From the NCBI GenBank assembly GCA_046730475.1, contig JBKPIY010000097.1, positions 1 to 32,198 of the forward strand: 32,198 nucleotides of DNA, given 5' to 3'. This document shows positions 23,263 through 30,926 of this stretch, piece after piece. Source of the stretch: JBKPIY01 sp046730475 (lineage in GTDB: Bacteria; Actinomycetota; Thermoleophilia; Solirubrobacterales; 70-9). A program made the position numbers and the translations under genes. Positions within the stretch are counted from its first letter, which is position 1, and every line of letters starts with the position of its first letter. Below the pieces are notes generated by a model that made no database searches, was not told the DNA's origin, and saw nothing but the letters and a program-made list of their open reading frames with translations.

Positions 23263-24528
23263 GTGTCCACCCCTGGCTCCATCCAGCGCACCTACCTCGT
23301 GCTGCTGCTGGGGAACACCCTGGCGGCGTCGCTGATCTGGGGGATCAACACGATCTTCCTGCTCGACGCGGGGCTCTCCAATCTCGAGGCGTTCGCCGCC
23401 AACGCCTTCTTCACCGGGGGGATGGTGCTGTTCGAGGTCCCGACGGGGATCGTCGCCGACACGGTCGGGCGGCGCGCCTCGTATCTGCTCGGCACCCTCA
23501 CGCTGGCCGGGTCGAGCCTGGTGTACGTGCTGTTGTGGGAGATCGCGGCTCCGTTCTGGGAGTGGGCGATCGTTTCGCTCCTCCTCGGCCTCGGGTTCAC
23601 GTTCTTCTCCGGGGCGGTAGAGGCGTGGCTGATCGATGCGCTTACCGCCACCGGGTTCACTGGCGAGATGGAATCGGTGTTCGGGCGTGGGCAGGTCGTC
23701 ACCGGAGCGGCGATGCTCACCGGCTCCGTGGCGGGGGGGTTCATCGCCCAGCGGACAAGCCTGGGGGTTCCGTTCGTGCTTCGGGGGGTCGTCCTGATCG
23801 CGATGTTCGCGATCGCGTTCCGGCTCATGCACGACGTCGGGTTCATCCCCGAGAAGGGTGGCCGGCCGCTGACCGAGATGCGAAAGATCGCCTCGGCCTC
23901 GATCGAATATGGATGGCGAGTGCCCGCGGTGAAATGGCTGATGGTCGAAGCGCTGTTCGTCGGTGGCGTCGGCATCTACGGGTTCTACGCGCTGCAGCCG
24001 TATCTGCTGGAGCTCTACGGCGATCCGGACGCCTATCAGATCGCCGGGTTGGCGGCGGCGATCGTCGCCGGCGCACAGATTCTCGGCGGGGTGGCGGCGC
24101 CCCGGATCCGCCTCCTATTTCGCCGCCGTACCTCGGCGCTGCTCGTGCTCGCGACGCTCACCGTTGGCGCCCTCGGCCTGATCGGGATCGTCCAGAGCTT
24201 CTGGCCGGTGATCGGCCTGACCATGGCCTGGGGGCTGCTCTTCGCGGCGACAATGCCGATTCGCCAGACCTACCTCAACGGCATGATCCCCTCCCGGCAG
24301 CGGGCGACGATTCTCTCATTCGATTCGATGATGAGCTCCACCGGGGGGGTCTGGGCCCAGCCCGTGCTCGGTCGGGCCGCTGACGCGTGGGGGTACGGGG
24401 CGTCCTATCTGATGTCCGCGGGAATCTCCGCCCTGGCGCTGCCATTCCTCGCCCTGTCCAGACGGCAGAACGCTCCGGCGGACACCCTCGACCTGGCCGA
24501 GGCGCAGCCCGCCCCCCAGCCGGCCTAG
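23263..24528 (+). CDS. Major facilitator superfamily transporter (12-TM)
   Basis: A 421-residue integral membrane transporter with about 12 hydrophobic segments. The motif A-like loop is VPTGIVADTVGRRASYL between helices 2 and 3, helix 4-5 holds FFSGAVEAWLIDALTATGF, and the central cytoplasmic loop includes EKGGRPLTEMRKI. The start is GTG 23263, 3 bases after the dehydrogenase stop, so it is probably cotranscribed. Substrate unknown; the VEAWLIDAL motif is common in uncharacterised actinobacterial MFS members. Its TAG stop overlaps the stop of the convergent lipoprotein gene within the palindrome CTAG (24525-24528). Confidence 0.9.
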   Translation: MSTPGSIQRTYLVLLLGNTLAASLIWGINTIFLLDAGLSNLEAFAANAFFTGGMVLFEVPTGIVADTVGRRASYLLGTLTLAGSSLVYVLLWEIAAPFWEWAIVSLLLGLGFTFFSGAVEAWLIDALTATGFTGEMESVFGRGQVVTGAAMLTGSVAGGFIAQRTSLGVPFVLRGVVLIAMFAIAFRLMHDVGFIPEKGGRPLTEMRKIASASIEYGWRVPAVKWLMVEALFVGGVGIYGFYALQPYLLELYGDPDAYQIAGLAAAIVAGAQILGGVAAPRIRLLFRRRTSALLVLATLTVGALGLIGIVQSFWPVIGLTMAWGLLFAATMPIRQTYLNGMIPSRQRATILSFDSMMSSTGGVWAQPVLGRAADAWGYGASYLMSAGISALALPFLALSRRQNAPADTLDLAEAQPAPQPA

Positions 24529-25004
24529 ACCACAGGGCTCGTCGGGGGCGGGCGGGTCGGGGGCACCTCGGGGACCCGGCGCCACTCGACGATCTTCCCG
24601 TCCACGATCTTGAACGCGGTCTCGGCGGTGGCGCCGACGCCGCTGCCGCACTCGCCCGGTCCCGGCCGCTCGGTGAGCCGGAATGTGGCGATCACGAATC
24701 CCTCGTGGTCGATCGCCCGGGTGAGGACGGCGCCGCACGGAAGCGATGCGTTGAAGAGGAGGACGTCATGGCGCGAGTCGAGCTTGAGCGGCACCGGGCC
24801 GTTGATGGCGATGCTGGGGATCCGGAAGTAGCCGGCCGCCTTGGCGACGTCGCCGGCCCGCAGCGAGTCGACCCAGCCCTGGATCACCTCCACCGAGGCG
24901 GAGCCGGCGCCGCCGGGGACGCTCGAGGTCGAGGGGCCGGACCCTCCACACCCGGCCAGGATCGCGATCGCGGCGGCCAGGAGGGCGGCGCGAACGCGGA
25001 CCAT
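24525..25004 (-). CDS. Putative lipoprotein with NTF2/SnoaL-like domain
   Basis: The 159-residue product begins with a lipoprotein signal peptide: positively charged MVRVR, a hydrophobic run and lipobox LAGC with the lipid-anchored Cys at 19, followed by a Ser/Gly-rich linker. The rest (about 37-145) has the helix-then-sheet pattern of an NTF2/SnoaL-like small-molecule-binding fold, ending ETAFKIVDGKIVEWRRVPEV; two Cys (about 90 and 119) might form a disulfide. It should be matured by the LspA encoded at 2473-2970. A Pro-rich tail ends the protein. Fold assignment is by eye and tentative; ligand unknown. Confidence 0.78.
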   Translation of the reverse strand: MVRVRAALLAAAIAILAGCGGSGPSTSSVPGGAGSASVEVIQGWVDSLRAGDVAKAAGYFRIPSIAINGPVPLKLDSRHDVLLFNASLPCGAVLTRAIDHEGFVIATFRLTERPGPGECGSGVGATAETAFKIVDGKIVEWRRVPEVPPTRPPPTSPVV

Positions 25005-25077
25005 GCCGGGATGATCACAGGTGCGAATCGCCGCAGCCGGCGGCTTGCCTCGGGCTCCCTCGAGGCGAATCGGATCT

Positions 25078-25320
25078 CTAGAACGGCGCCTTTGACCGGC
25101 CCCGGCGACCGGCCGAGCCGCTCTTTTGGATCGCCTCGCGGGCTTTGGCGAAGGGCTTCTGCAGCCACCGGCCGGATCGTCCCGGGGCCTTGCTGCCGGC
25201 CCTCTGTCCCAGGCTGACCGGTTCGTCCCCGGCCTTCTGGAAGTAGCGGGAGAGGCGCGGCGCCAGGAAGGCCAGGACCAACAGGACGAGGCAGAAGGCG
25301 ATGATCGCGGCGATCAGCAT
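25078..25320 (-). CDS. Small single-span membrane protein with basic tail
   Basis: An 80-residue protein with one N-terminal transmembrane helix (about residues 2-20, MLIAAIIAFCLVLLVLAFLA) and a basic, Gly/Ser/Lys/Arg-rich cytoplasmic tail containing the near-repeats GSKAPGRSGRW and GRRGRSKAPF. AAGGAGGG lies at a good distance before ATG 25318-25320, which supports the frame. The start side is divergent from imuB. I recall similar short proteins from related high-GC genomes but cannot name a function. Confidence 0.7.
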   Translation of the reverse strand: MLIAAIIAFCLVLLVLAFLAPRLSRYFQKAGDEPVSLGQRAGSKAPGRSGRWLQKPFAKAREAIQKSGSAGRRGRSKAPF

Positions 25321-25404
25321 TGAAGGGTCCCTCCTTGGGTGGCGTACTGGATCGGGGGTGATCGGGGATCTACCCCGGGCGGGGCCGGGCTACACCCGCG
25401 CGCG

Positions 25405-25432
25405 TTGCTTGACCTTTCTGCCTGGGTATACG
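25405..25432 (+). promoter_or_regulatory. Putative imuB promoter
   Basis: A -35 candidate TTGCTT (25405-25410) and a -10 candidate TATACG (25427-25432) are 16 bases apart. The start of transcription would fall near 25439, inside the SOS box and about 6 bases before the chosen imuB ATG, so the message would be almost leaderless. The -35 is only a partial match. Confidence 0.42.
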
Positions 25433-25444
25433 AACATGTGTTCG
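25431..25444 (+). promoter_or_regulatory. LexA-type SOS box (CGAACATGTGTTCG)
   Basis: A perfect 14-base palindrome of the form CGAAC-N4-GTTCG, the actinobacterial/Gram-positive LexA operator pattern. It overlaps the -10 and presumed transcription start of the imuB-dnaE2 cassette, the ideal position for repression by LexA, and its function matches the genes it controls. No lexA or recA gene is present in the window. Confidence 0.85.
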
Positions 25445-26713
25445 ATGTCGGTGTCGTGCGCCCTGATCCCCCGCTTCCAGCTTCTCGCCGCGCTCTGTGA
25501 TGGTGACGCGGGGACGGCCCGGAGGGAGATGCTGGCGCGGCCGCTCGCCGTCGCCCCCGAGCCCGGCGCCGCCCAGCTGATCGGAGAGGTCTCGGCTCCC
25601 GCGGAGGCGGTCGGGTTGCGGCCGGGGATGAGGCTCGGCGAGGCGCTCAGCCGCTGTCCCGAGCTGGCCCTGGTGCCGCCCGACCCCGAGCGCGCCGAGC
25701 GCGCCTGGGAGGAGGCGCTGCAGCGGCTGGAGGGGATCGGCGCCGAGGTCGAGTCCGAGCGCCCGGGGGAGGCTTTCTTCGAGACCGATGCCCTGCGCGC
25801 GCTATGGGGAGGGACGGACAGCGTCCTCGCTCGGGCGCGCCGGGAGCTCGGCGCCTCCGCTCGCCTGGCCGCCGCCCCGAGCCGCTTCGCGGCATACGCC
25901 GCCGCCCGGCGGGCGAGAGCGAGGGGGCGCTCACCGATCGTCCCCGACGGCGGCGCGCGCAGGTTCCTCTCCCCCCTCCCGGTGTCGCTGCTGCACGGGC
26001 GGCTGCGGTCACCCGCCGGGGCGCGAAGCCGCGCCGGGGCGCCCCCCGACGCCGATGCCGAGGCGGATGACCTCCCCAACGAGCTCGAGCGGCTCGGGAT
26101 CGACACCCTCGGCCGCCTCGCCGGGCTCGACCGCGACCCGCTCGCGGACCGCTTCGGGCGGATCGGCCTGCGAGCGCGGGCCCTGGCGCGCGGCGGGGAC
26201 GAGCCGCTGCGGCCGCGGGAGCCGCACGAGGCGCTGGCGGTCGCCCTCGAGCTGCCGGAGGCCGTCTCCGGACCCCAGCTCGAGCGGGCGCTGGACCTGC
26301 TGATCGCCCGGTTGCTGGCCCATCCCGAGCGGCGCGGGCGCGTTCTGCGCGCCCTGCGCCTCTCGGCGAGGCTGGCGGGGGGCGGCGGCTGGCGGCGTCA
26401 GGTTGCGCTGCGACGGGCCGGGACAGATCGCGAGGTACTGGCGGCCGCCCTTCGCCCCCAACTCGCCCTCCTCCCCGCCCCCGCCTCGGTCGTTCGCCTG
26501 GAGGCGGCCGGCCTGGGATCGGCCGCGGGCGAGCAGCTCACTCTGGCCGACCCCGAGGAGGACCGGCGGCGGCGGATCTCCGAGGCGGTGCGCCAGGCGC
26601 GAGCCGCCGGCGGGAGCGAGGCGGTGCTGCGGGTGCTCGAGGTCGATCCGGGCTCTCGGGTGCCCGAGCGGCGGGCGGTACTGATGCCCTTCCCGGAGGA
26701 GGAAGAGCGGTGA
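25445..26713 (+). CDS. imuB: ImuB, Y-family DNA polymerase-like accessory protein
   Basis: ImuB is the non-catalytic Y-family homologue that links DnaE2 to the sliding clamp in damage-induced mutagenesis. The 422-residue protein shows the fold in order: CALIPRFQLLAAL (where active polymerases have an Asp in the first strand), GEAFFETDALRALWGG (motif II region with only part of the acidic set), the helix-hairpin-helix thumb LERLGIDTLGRLAGL, and a little-finger-like C-terminus. EQLTLADP at about 363 resembles a clamp-binding QLxL motif. Two of the three catalytic acidic residues seem to be missing, as expected. I start at ATG 25445 because the upstream in-frame ATG 25436 lies inside the SOS box. 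imuA is not adjacent. Confidence 0.88.
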   Translation: MSVSCALIPRFQLLAALCDGDAGTARREMLARPLAVAPEPGAAQLIGEVSAPAEAVGLRPGMRLGEALSRCPELALVPPDPERAERAWEEALQRLEGIGAEVESERPGEAFFETDALRALWGGTDSVLARARRELGASARLAAAPSRFAAYAAARRARARGRSPIVPDGGARRFLSPLPVSLLHGRLRSPAGARSRAGAPPDADAEADDLPNELERLGIDTLGRLAGLDRDPLADRFGRIGLRARALARGGDEPLRPREPHEALAVALELPEAVSGPQLERALDLLIARLLAHPERRGRVLRALRLSARLAGGGGWRRQVALRRAGTDREVLAAALRPQLALLPAPASVVRLEAAGLGSAAGEQLTLADPEEDRRRRISEAVRQARAAGGSEAVLRVLEVDPGSRVPERRAVLMPFPEEEER

Positions 26714-26768
26714 GCCGGCTCGGTCGGATCGGGCGCTTTCCGGGCTCTCCCGGAAGGGCGGGCTCCCG

Positions 26769-27011
26769 ATGATGCGGCCCGGGCGCCTCAACAAACCCCG
26801 CCCGGTGCCGGTGAGGGTCGGGGCCGATGGCGTCCCCCGCGCGATCGGGCGGCTGGAGGTGAGCGCCGTTCGCGAGGAGTGGCTGGTCGAGGACGGCTGG
26901 TGGACGAGGCGACCGCTGCGGCGCCGCTACTTCGAGCTGGTGCTCGAGGACGGGAGCGACGCGGTCGTCTTCTGCGATCCGGATGGCCGCTGGTTCAGGC
27001 AGCGAGACTGA
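26769..27011 (+). CDS. DUF6504-like small protein of the imuB-dnaE2 cassette
   Basis: An 80-residue protein: MMRPGRLNKPRPVPVRV, then a beta-rich core with AVREEWLVEDGWWTRRPLRR, YFELVLEDG and VVFCDPDGRWFRQRD. I associate this pattern with an actinobacterial family (DUF6504) that recurs between imuB and dnaE2, though I could not check it. The Trp/Arg-rich compact shape suggests nucleic-acid or protein binding; function unknown. It starts 55 bases after imuB (ATG 26769 or 26772) and ends 7 bases before the dnaE2 ATG, so it should be induced with them by DNA damage. Confidence 0.82.
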   Translation: MMRPGRLNKPRPVPVRVGADGVPRAIGRLEVSAVREEWLVEDGWWTRRPLRRRYFELVLEDGSDAVVFCDPDGRWFRQRD

Positions 27012-27018
27012 TCGGCCA

Positions 27019-30000
27019 ATGGCCTCGCCGGCGCCCTACGTCGAGCTCCACTGCCACTCGGCCTACTCGTTCGGGGACGGGGCCTCCGACCCCGCGGAGC
27101 TGGCCGCCGCCGCCGCCGAGCACGGCTACGACGCCCTCGCGCTCACCGACCACGACAACGTCTGCGGTGCGATGGAGTTCGCGCAAGCCTGCGGCGGGGT
27201 CGGGATCAGGCCCATCCTGGGGACGGAGCTGAGCATCGAGCTGGGGACGATGGTCGCTCACGTCACGGTGCTGGTCGAGTCCTCCCTGGGATGGGCCAAC
27301 CTCTGCCGTCTGATCACCGAGGGGCATCGAGGGACCAGGCCGAAGCCGGATCGCGATCCGCTTCCTCCTTCGCTGCCGCTCGAGGAGCTCGAGGAGCGGA
27401 ACCAGGGATTGATTTGCCTGTCGGGGTGCGCGCGCGACGGCGGGGTGGCGGGAAGGTGGGAGCGAGGCGACCGGGCCGGCGCGGAGGCGATCGCGCGGCG
27501 ACTGCTCGCCGCCTTTGGACCCGATCGCTTCAGGGTGGAGTTGCAGCGGCCACTGTGGCGGCGCGACCGAGCGCGGAATCGGTGGCTCGCCTCGATCGGG
27601 GAGCGTCTCGGGGCGCCTTGCGTCGCGACCGGGGACGTTCACGCTCACGCCCCCTCCCGCTCCCGGCTCCAGGACGCCCTGGTGGCGGTGGGGCTGAACG
27701 CGACCCTGGACGAAACCGAGGGGCTTCGGCGCGGCAACCTCGCCTCCGCCCTGCTCTCGCCGGCCCAGGCGGCGGCGCGCTTCCGCGACCATCCCCAGGC
27801 GGCGGCGGAGTCGGTCCGCCTCGCCGACCGGCTCCGCTTCGACCTCACCCGCGAGCTCGGCTACAGCTATCCCGGGGCCGAGGATCCCACCGCCGACCAG
27901 CGCTTGGCCGGGCTCTGCCGGGCGCGGCTCGCGGAGCGCTACGCGGTCGGGGCGCCCGCCCCGTACGGGGGGCCGGTGACGGCGGCGGAGGGGGCAGAGG
28001 GCGAGCGGCGGCTCGAGGAGGAGCTGGGGCTGATCCGGGGGCTCCGGCTGTCGGGGTTCTTCCTCCTCCATCACGACCTGCTCGAGCTTGCGAGAGAGGT
28101 CGCCGCCGAGGTTCGGGGACCCGACTCGGCGCGGCGGCCACTGCCCCCGGGGCGCGGGCGGGGCTCGAGCGTCAGCTCGCTGGTCTGCTACCTGACCGGC
28201 CTCTCCCATATCGACCCGGTCCGCAACGGGCTGTTCCTCGGCCGGTTCCTCAACGACGAGCTGACCGAGGCGCCCGACATCGACCTCGACTTTCCGCGGG
28301 ACATCCGCGAGAAGCTGATCCCGCGGGTGCACGAGCGCTACGGTCCCGAGCGCTCCGCCCTGGTCGCCTCGTTCGCGACCTACCGAGCTCGGGGGGCGAT
28401 CCGCGACCTCGGCAAGGCGCTGGGGCTGCCCGCCGGGGAGATCGAGCGGATGGCGCGGGCGATCGACGTCTACGAGGCCTCCAGGGACGCGAGCGCGCGG
28501 ATGGACGAGGTCCTGGGCCGGCTGCGGGCGCGCTCGCCGCGGTGGCGGGCGCTCGCCGACCTGATGCCCGAGATCGCGGGCTTGCCGCGGCACATCTCCC
28601 AACATCCCGGGGGGATGGTGGTCTCGACCCTGCCGCTGGTGGAGCTGTGCCCGGTGCAGCCGGCGGCGATGGAGGGGCGCCAGATCGTGCAGTGGGACAA
28701 GGACTCGTGCGCCGACGCCGGCTTCTTGAAGATCGACCTGCTGGGCCTGGGGATGCTATCGGCGGTCGAGCGATGCGTCGACGAGATCGCGCGCTCGCGG
28801 GGAGAGCGGATCGACCTCTCCCGCGTTCCGCTCGACGATCCAGCCGTCTGGGGGGCGATCCAGCGCGCCGAGACCACCGGCGTCTTCCAGATCGAGAGCA
28901 GGGCGCAGATGCAGATGCTGCCCCGCACCCTGCCCGAGAACCTCGACGATCTCACCGTCCAGGTGGCGCTGGTGCGGCCGGGGCCGATCCAGGGGGGCGC
29001 CGTCCACCCCTATATCGAGAGACGCAAGCGGCTGCGCGAGGACCCCGGCTACCGGGTCCCCTACGAGCATCCATCGCTGGAGCCGGTGCTGAGCGACACC
29101 CTGGGAGCGATCGTCTTCCAGGATCAGGTGCTCGAGGTGGCGATCGCGCTGGCGGGGTTCTCGGTCGGCGAGGCCGAGGGACTGCGGCGGGCGATGAGCC
29201 GAAAGCGCTCGGAGACGGCGATCCTCCGCTACCGCGAGCGGTTCATCGAAGGGGCGGTCGGGCGGGGGGTCCGGCGCGAGGCGGCCGAGCGAGTGTTCGG
29301 GCAGATCGAGGGCTTCTCCGGCTTCGGGTTTCCGAAGTCGCACTCGGCGGCTTTCGGGCTCCTCGCCTACCAGTCGACCTGGCTCCGGGTCCACTACGGG
29401 CCGGAGCTGCTGTGCGCACTCCTGAACGAGCAGCCGATGGGCTTCTATCCGCCCGACGCCCTCGTCCACGAGGCGCAGCGGCGGGGGATCGAGGTGCTCC
29501 CCCCCGACGTCAACCTGAGCGAGCTCGACTGCCGGGTCGAGACGATCGGCGCGGCGCCGGGCGGGGCCGGGCAACCGCCAGTGCGAGTGGGGCTTGGCTA
29601 CGTGGCCGAGGTCGCCGAGGCCGATGCGAACGCGGTGGTCGCCGAGCGGAAGCGAGGCGGACGCTATCGCGACATCGCCGACCTGGCCGGGCGGGCGGGC
29701 GCCTCGCGGGCGGCGCTGCGGCGGCTGGCCTGGGCGGGGACGTGCGACGGGCTGGTGCTGACCGAACGGGTGGCCGGTGAGGCCCAAGGGGCGACCACGC
29801 GCGGCACCCCGGGCCACGGGATGGACGTCTCGGCGCCGATCGCGGATCGGGCGCTCGAGGGAGAGCCGACGGTGGCGGGCGACGGGCGCCGTCCCGCCCT
29901 CTGGGAGGCGGGGGGCGCGGCCCGGGCGACGGCGGGCGAGGACGGGACCCAGCTGGCGCTCCCGCTCGACGGGGTGCCCTCCCCCACCCTGCCGGCGCTG

Positions 30001-30609
30001 GGCCCGTGGGAGCGGATGGTGGCCGAGTACCGGACCACCGGGATGACCCTGGGAGGCCACCCGATGTCGCTGCTGCGGGAGGAGTTGGACCCGGAGGTGC
30101 TCGACAGCGAGCGGTTGAAGTCGACGGGCGACTTCACCCCGGTTCGGGTAGCCGGCTTGGTCGTCGCCCGCCAGCGCCCGGCGACCGCGAACGGGGTGGT
30201 GTTCATGCTGCTCGAGGACGAGCGGGGGACGATCAACCTGGTCATTCCCCCGCCGGTGGTCGAGCGTTGCCGCCTTGCGGTGCGGACCTCGGGGTTCGTG
30301 GTCGCGGCGGGCAAGGTCGAGCACCGAGAGGGAACTACGAACGTGATCGTGTCCTCGATCGCGCGCCTGCAGCGCCGGGACCTGCCTCCCGCCGAGGTTA
30401 GCCACATCGCTCCACCCGTCCGCCGCGAGACCGGCCGCGCCGGGGAGCCGGCCATGACGAGCGCCGGTGGTCGCGAGGGGCCACGGGAGGCTGTCGCGAT
30501 GGCGGCGAGGAGAGGCCCGGCCGAGGCGACGCCGCGCAGGGCCGCCGCGGTCGCGGAGCTGGAAGCGGCCCTCCCCTCGCCCCACAGCTTCGGCCGCAGG
30601 GGGCGGTGA
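27019..30609 (+). CDS. dnaE2: Error-prone DNA polymerase III alpha subunit DnaE2 (ImuC)
   Basis: The catalytic translesion polymerase of the damage-inducible mutasome. The 1196 residues hold an N-terminal PHP domain (ELHCHSAYSFGDGASDP, LTDHDN), the polymerase palm with catalytic Asps in EAPDIDLDFPRDIRE (D420, D422), AGFLKIDLLGLGMLSAVE, the finger region, helix-hairpin-helix and an OB fold near the end (TPVRVAGLVVARQRP). GTQLALPLDG at about 977 resembles a clamp-binding motif. It lacks the long C-terminal tau-binding domain of replicative DnaE1, as expected for DnaE2. ATG 27019 begins directly at the PHP domain. The last 60 residues are low-complexity. Controlled through the upstream SOS box by inference. 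Confidence 0.94.
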   Translation: MASPAPYVELHCHSAYSFGDGASDPAELAAAAAEHGYDALALTDHDNVCGAMEFAQACGGVGIRPILGTELSIELGTMVAHVTVLVESSLGWANLCRLITEGHRGTRPKPDRDPLPPSLPLEELEERNQGLICLSGCARDGGVAGRWERGDRAGAEAIARRLLAAFGPDRFRVELQRPLWRRDRARNRWLASIGERLGAPCVATGDVHAHAPSRSRLQDALVAVGLNATLDETEGLRRGNLASALLSPAQAAARFRDHPQAAAESVRLADRLRFDLTRELGYSYPGAEDPTADQRLAGLCRARLAERYAVGAPAPYGGPVTAAEGAEGERRLEEELGLIRGLRLSGFFLLHHDLLELAREVAAEVRGPDSARRPLPPGRGRGSSVSSLVCYLTGLSHIDPVRNGLFLGRFLNDELTEAPDIDLDFPRDIREKLIPRVHERYGPERSALVASFATYRARGAIRDLGKALGLPAGEIERMARAIDVYEASRDASARMDEVLGRLRARSPRWRALADLMPEIAGLPRHISQHPGGMVVSTLPLVELCPVQPAAMEGRQIVQWDKDSCADAGFLKIDLLGLGMLSAVERCVDEIARSRGERIDLSRVPLDDPAVWGAIQRAETTGVFQIESRAQMQMLPRTLPENLDDLTVQVALVRPGPIQGGAVHPYIERRKRLREDPGYRVPYEHPSLEPVLSDTLGAIVFQDQVLEVAIALAGFSVGEAEGLRRAMSRKRSETAILRYRERFIEGAVGRGVRREAAERVFGQIEGFSGFGFPKSHSAAFGLLAYQSTWLRVHYGPELLCALLNEQPMGFYPPDALVHEAQRRGIEVLPPDVNLSELDCRVETIGAAPGGAGQPPVRVGLGYVAEVAEADANAVVAERKRGGRYRDIADLAGRAGASRAALRRLAWAGTCDGLVLTERVAGEAQGATTRGTPGHGMDVSAPIADRALEGEPTVAGDGRRPALWEAGGAARATAGEDGTQLALPLDGVPSPTLPALGPWERMVAEYRTTGMTLGGHPMSLLREELDPEVLDSERLKSTGDFTPVRVAGLVVARQRPATANGVVFMLLEDERGTINLVIPPPVVERCRLAVRTSGFVVAAGKVEHREGTTNVIVSSIARLQRRDLPPAEVSHIAPPVRRETGRAGEPAMTSAGGREGPREAVAMAARRGPAEATPRRAAAVAELEAALPSPHSFGRRGR

Positions 30610-30926
30610 TGGGACCCTTCGATCCTGCAAGATTCCCTGCAAATCAAGCCCTTCTGTCCGATCTCACCCGTACCGTCGCCGCAATGAACGAGCGACTCGG
30701 ACACGTCTGTGAGCGGCTTCTCGATGCCGCCGACCTCGCGATCGACTTCCTCACCCTCGGTGAGTACGGGCTCGAGCCGGCCCCCACCCCCGCGGGCGGT
30801 CCGACCGCGTCCGGGCGGGGCCCATGCGAGGGCCCGCGTCGATCAGGCGTCGGCCTCCCCCCGATCGATCCGGGCGAGCATCTCCCGGCCGACTTCAAGC
30901 GCGCGATTCAGCGTTTCGAGGTCTAG
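30609..30926 (+). CDS. Questionable small ORF after dnaE2
   Basis: ATG 30609 overlaps the dnaE2 stop (TGATG) and opens a 105-residue frame. The first 55 residues look helical and protein-like (LLSDLTRTVAAMNERLGHV, DAADLAIDFLTLGEYGL), but third-position GC is lower than in the neighbours, and the C-terminal 28 residues run antisense through the end of the metallopeptidase gene. No family recognised. It may be a real coupled small gene or chance; the gap 30610-30842 holds nothing else I can identify. Confidence 0.25.
   Translation: MGPFDPARFPANQALLSDLTRTVAAMNERLGHVCERLLDAADLAIDFLTLGEYGLEPAPTPAGGPTASGRGPCEGPRRSGVGLPPIDPGEHLPADFKRAIQRFEV

Noticed and set aside
25436..25438. ATG as imuB start
   Set aside because: It lies inside the SOS operator and before or at the likely transcription start; the ATG at 25445 fits better.
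26995..28605. 536-residue minus-strand frame within dnaE2
   Set aside because: Antisense of the strongly conserved PHP and palm coding sequence.
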